A stretch of DNA of 64,000 bases, from positions 33,880,392 through 33,944,391 of the forward strand of contig JAFMSR010000008.1 of assembly GCA_022818135.1 (NCBI GenBank). The letters are read 5' to 3'. A program made the position numbers and the translations under genes. This DNA is from Saxidomus purpurata (Eukaryota > Mollusca > Bivalvia > Venerida > Veneridae). A model generated the notes under the pieces. The model did not search any database and was not told the DNA's origin. It worked only from the letters and a program-made list of their open reading frames with translations. This document shows, piece by piece, positions 51,101 to 57,100 of the stretch (positions within the stretch are counted from its first letter, which is position 1; each line of letters opens with the position of its first letter).

Positions 51101-54100
51101 GCTTTACATTTCAATAGCATGAATCACAAAGAGGACTATCATTTAAAACATGCAGCATCATCGTAAACAGCACCATTATCGCAAACAGCACCATCATCAC
51201 AACAGCATCATCATCACAAAAGCTAGAAAAATGAATAACTGGCTTCATACAGAAGATAGCGTACATCACATCTTTCAACATGAAAATTACTCCTCGCAAA
51301 GAAACACCAAAGAGTACAAATTTATTTCATCCAGACTTTGGCAATGTAGGGAAATGCAAGCCTTTCATCAAAGGTGATCAATGGCAAATACAGGATACAC
51401 ATTGGCAGCAATTACCATCTTCATGTGCTTAAAGGCATTAACACTCCTGTGTTTGTTGTGAGGTCCTTATTGTTCGACATTTATTATGAAATTTATTTTC
51501 GTTCATCACAAGATTAAAATCATGTGCATATGAAACAAAAAACATGAATGAAAAACATCATTATATCTTGGTGTTAAATTGTTTAATTGAATCTGAATAT
51601 CCTAGGAAAGTGATCATAAATATCTTTGCCTATTTCATAAATTTTTATCAAATAATGAAATGAAAAGGATGGTGCAGCACAATTTTTAAACTTTTAATCA
51701 CATCATGGCCAGAGATAGTAGGAAAAGCCCAGGAAACCTAGAAATATAAAATGTTAAACAAAAAGTTGTAAAAACGAATGAACACTTTATTGCTAGAATT
51801 CTGTTTATAAATGAGATGTGTATTTTAAAATAAGCACTATCTACTCTCAGGCTGTGTTAATACCCTTATGCAACTGTCTGTTGTTAGGTTGTTCAGTCAG
51901 TTTGCAGGTCTAAGTCTTGAAGGGACTATTGGTCATGGACAGTAGATGAACCCTTTTCTTTTTAGGTCACTGGGTGAAAGGTCAAGGTCACAGTTCAGTG
52001 ACCTAACATTCAAAAACGGTTTCTGCTCAATTATTTCAACAGGCTTTGACCAAGAGGTCTCAATTGTCAAGGACAGTTACTGTAGATGAACTCTATTCAT
52101 TTTGGGATCACTTGGTCAAAGGTCAAGGTTACAGTGACGTTATTCAACAACCATTTCTGCTGAATATTTGTTTCCTCTTAGAAAATAAAATTGCTATAGA
52201 AATGGCTGTAGTCTTCAAACTTGATAGGAGTAAAGTTTATGAATAGCCAGTCAAAAGATTTAACGTTAAAGTGACCTTGCATATTAAAATTTGTTGTCAA
52301 CAACCCTTTGATTGAATTTGATGACCTCTGTCGATCTCTAATTACATCCATGTTATCCAGCTATTTATTGCATTGCAGTTACTCGTGGATGGGTTGAGCG
52401 TGGCATATGTGTTTTACAAACACCTTTTGTTTAGAACTATGAACATAATAAAGTAAAAATAACTTCACGAAAGCGTTATACATGCATTTTAATACGATTT
52501 AAATCTTTGTGTTGTCCTTTCGGCTTTGGTTCTATCGGTTGATCTGCATAATGTCATCAGTACTTTATATTTTATGTATAGATGATTAACCATCTAAAAG
52601 AAGTTTCGTCATCAAACTAGTTACAATTGTATTGCTTATGACCGAAAAGAGTCTTGATGCCAACAACATTTTGTTGGTTAAGGTCATATTTGACAAGTTA
52701 TTGGCACTTTTAGCTAGGCTATTCTGAAATAAGGAGGCTATTGCATAATGTCAGTCAGGTATGCCTTTGTTAAAGTTTTTTATAAAGTCAAATGATCTTG
52801 AATACTAAAAAAGGTAATGACTTGAAACTCAAGCTATGTGTTGTATCTTGAATATCTACACCTGAGGGGAAACAATCCCAATAACTACTATTTATGATTT
52901 TTTCAGATTTATGCCCCTTTTTAACTTAGAAAAGGTTCGTTGAAGTTTTTAGCTTCCAAAATTCGGATAATATGGAGAGTCAATACAAACAAATTTGCTG
53001 CAAACGAGCATTTTTTGGTTAAAGTTTTGCCTGCTAAATGACTTTCATGCACAGCAAGTATCATACAGTAACCACTTCATGATCATTGACTTGAAACTTT
53101 CTGTTCATGTACTTTAGGGGTGTCATACAATCAAGGCAGATAACTCTTGAAAAAATTTAGTCTACAAATTATGGCCCTTGTTTGACTTTGAAAATTTGGT
53201 TAAAGTTTTGCCTGCTAGGTACTATCATGCACATATCTCAGTAACCACTTATGATATTGACTTGAAACTTTGTTCATGTCTTTAGGGGTGCCATACAATC
53301 AAGGCAGATAACTCTTGAAAAAATTTACTACTAAGATTATGGCCCCTTGTTTGACTTTGAAAATTTGGTTAAAGTTTTGCCTGCTAGGTACTATCATGCA
53401 CATATCTCAATAACCACTTCTGATATTGACTTGAAACGGTGTTCATGTCTTTAGAGGTGTCATGCAATCAAGGCAGATAACTCTTGAAATAAATTTAGTA
53501 CAAATTATGGCCCTTATTTGACTTTGAAAATTTGGTTAAAGTTTTGCCCGATAGGTACTATATATCTCAGTAACCACTTATGATATTGACTTGAAACTTC
53601 GTTAATGTCTGTCTGGGTCCGTCACACAGTCAAGGTCAGATAACTCTTGTGTAAAATTTAGAACTAATTAATGGGCCTTGTTTGACTTTGAAACGACAAT
53701 TTGGTTAAAGTTTTGCCTGCTAGGTACTATCATGCACATATCTCAGTAACAACTTATGATATTGACTTGAAACTTTTTAATGTCTTAAGAGGTGTCACAA
53801 AAGTCAAGACAGATAAGGTCTTGAAAAATTTAGTGCAAATTATGGCCGTTATTCGATTTTGAACAATTTGGTAATAGTTTTGCAAGCAAGGTACTATCAT
53901 GCACATATGACAGTAACCACTATGGTAGTTATATCAAACCAGTTGCAATAGTGTTCAAGGTAAATTTTGTATCACAACAATTAATTTACCAAAAATTAAA
54001 TCTATAGTTATAGATTTTGACTTTTTTATGATTCAACTTTCCTAGTTTATACTTAATAGTTAGCAGAATTTGTTTTGCTATTATACTGATAAAAGAGTAG

Positions 54101-57100
54101 TTTTATTAGCAAACACCACATCATCACAAAACAGCGCCGTCTTATGGACAGCACTTGTTATAAATTCAAATATCTTGAATACTATCAAAGGTATTACTTG
54201 AAACCAAAGTATGTGACTACCATCAACATCTCCACCTGAGGAAACAATTCACAATAACCTGTTTTGATTTTTACAGATTTATGCCCCATTATAACTAAAC
54301 ATTTGGTAAAAGTTATTTGTAAATTCAAATATCTTGAATACTGTCAAAGGTATTGACTTGAAACTCAAAATATATGTTTACCATCAACATCTACACCTGA
54401 GGAAACAGCATCCTCATAACCGTTATTTTTGACAGATTATATCCCATTTTAACTTAAATTTTTAGCTCGATCATTACAAGAATAAGGAGACTATTGCACA
54501 CAGCACCATCGTCGCAAACAGCACCATCATGGCAAACAGCGCCATCGTTGGTTAAAAGCATTCCATAAAGTCAAATATCTTGAATACTATCAAAGGTATT
54601 GACTTGAAACTCAAACCATATGTTTACCATCAACATCTCATCACCAGAGGTAAAAATCCCAATAACTCGGTTTGATTTTTGACAGAATTATGCCACATCT
54701 TTAACTTAGAAAATTTGGTTAAAGCTTTTTATAAATTCAAATATCTTGAATACTATCAAAGGTTATCCACTTGAAACTCAAAGTAGTGAATACCATCAAC
54801 ATCTTCACCAAAGGAAACAGTATCAACATACAGGAGATTTTTGACAGCATTTATGCCACCTTTATGTGCTTAGAAGGATTTTGAGACCTCTTTTTTTGTT
54901 GGGAGGTCAAATTCTTGAATCATATAAGGTATTTATGAAACTCAAATTATGTGTCTACCATCAACATTAAACACCTGCAGGAAACAATTCCCAAAACATG
55001 TTTTATTTTTGAAAAACTTATCCCATTTTATCTTGGAAGTTTTGGTATTTTTTTTTTGTAAATTCAAATATCTTGAATACTATCACAAGGTATGTGATCA
55101 TGAAACTCAAAATATATGTCTACTATCAACCATATTTATCAAATAAGGAAATAATCCCGATAATCGTTTTGATTTTACAGATTAAACCCCTTTTTAATCA
55201 CATGATTTGGCATTGTTTTATAGAAAAGCCCAGAACTTAGAAATATCAAAGGATTGACTTGAAACACAAAAGTATGTGTCAAACCAATGAACATCTTTAC
55301 CTGCAGGAAAATTCCGTTTATAAATCAGTTTTGTTTTTTGACAATTTATGCCCCTATTTACTTAATTTTTGGTTAAATTTTTATAAATTCAAATATCTTG
55401 AATACTATCAAAGGTATTGAGTTGAAACTCAAAGTATGTAGGTCTACAAACATCTTGACCTGAGGGATAATGGTCATAACTCTGTATATGAACCTTTGAC
55501 ATATTATGCCACTTGGTCAAGGTCAATTTTGGTCACAGTGCAGTGTCCTAACATTCAAAAATCGTTGAATACTACTCAAATGTATTGAACAGGCTTTGAA
55601 ACTCAAGAGTAGTGTCAACCATCAATATATGGGCCTTGAAGGACAGTTACCTAGATAACTCTGTTCTTTTGGGATCACTTTGTCAAAGGTCAAGGTTACA
55701 GTGACATTTTAACAAGCAGTTTCTGCTGAATATTTGTTTTTTGGTAATAAAATTGCAATGAGCTGTAGTCTTGAATACTTATAAGAGTAAATTTACTGAA
55801 TAGCCAGTCAAAATGTAAGTGTCTACCATGACCATTATCATTTAAAATTTGTTTCCACAACCCTGTTTTGATTTTTGATAGATCTATGCCGCCTTTTAAA
55901 TTACATCCAGTTATCAGGTATTTTTTTGTAAATTGCAAATACTCTTGGATACTATATAAGGTATATGACTTGTAAAACAACATATATGTTTAGAACTATG
56001 AACATAATAACTGAGTAAACAATACCTTTAGCGAGCCATAACTCATGCTTTTGATTTTTGATAGATTTGTGTCTTTGTACTTTCGGAAAGTTTTGTTAAA
56101 GATAGGGATAGCTATGCTATCGGATTTAATGTTAACATCTTCAACGAATGTTTTTGCATTTTTGGCATATTTATTTGCCATTTTTAACTTAAGAATTTTT
56201 CATCAAATTTTCCAGACTAAAATGCAAATACTCAAAAGAGTCCTTTTGAAATGTCATAGACATTATTGTGCAGGTCAAGCGGTCATGCTTTTACAAGTTA
56301 TGCATCAATTTTGAAAAGCTCAAATTATTCATGATAAAATAAGAAGGCATTATTTCTTGAAATTATCCCGCCATCTGCCTCCAGTTGGCTTAAAGTATTT
56401 ATAAAGTCAAATGCCTTGAATACTTATCAAAGGTATTTGAACTTGAAGCTTCAAACTATCTTTTACCATAACTCTTACTAGAGAACAATTACACAATAAC
56501 TCTGTTCTTAGATAACCCCATTTTACCAACAAGCTTTCGAATAGTCGAGCGTGCTGTCATGTGACAGCTCTTGTTAGTAAAAGATTTTATAAAGTCAAAT
56601 ATCTTGAATACTATCAAAGGTATTGACTTGAAACTCAAAATATATGTTTACCATCAACATCTACACCTGAGGAAACAATCCCCATAACTCTGTTTTGATT
56701 TTTGACAGATTTATATCCCTTTTTAACTTAGAATTTTTAGTAAAAGATTTTATAGTCAGATATCTTGAATACTATCAAAAGTATTGACTTGAAACTCAAA
56801 GTATGTGTCAACCATCAACATCTACACCTGAGGAAACAATCCCCATAACTCTGTTTTGATTTTTGATAGATTTGTGTCCCTTTTTAACTTTGAATTTTTT
56901 GTTAAAGATAGAATACTATCGAACGTATTGACTTGAAACTTAAAATGTATGTTTACTGTCAACATCTTCACCAATGTTTTTGATTTTTGACATATTTATG
57001 CCCTTTTTAACTTAGAATTTTGTCACAGTTTTTACCAGACTAATATGGAAATACTCAAAATGGCTTTCTTTTGAAATGTCATAGAATAATAATGCAGCAT

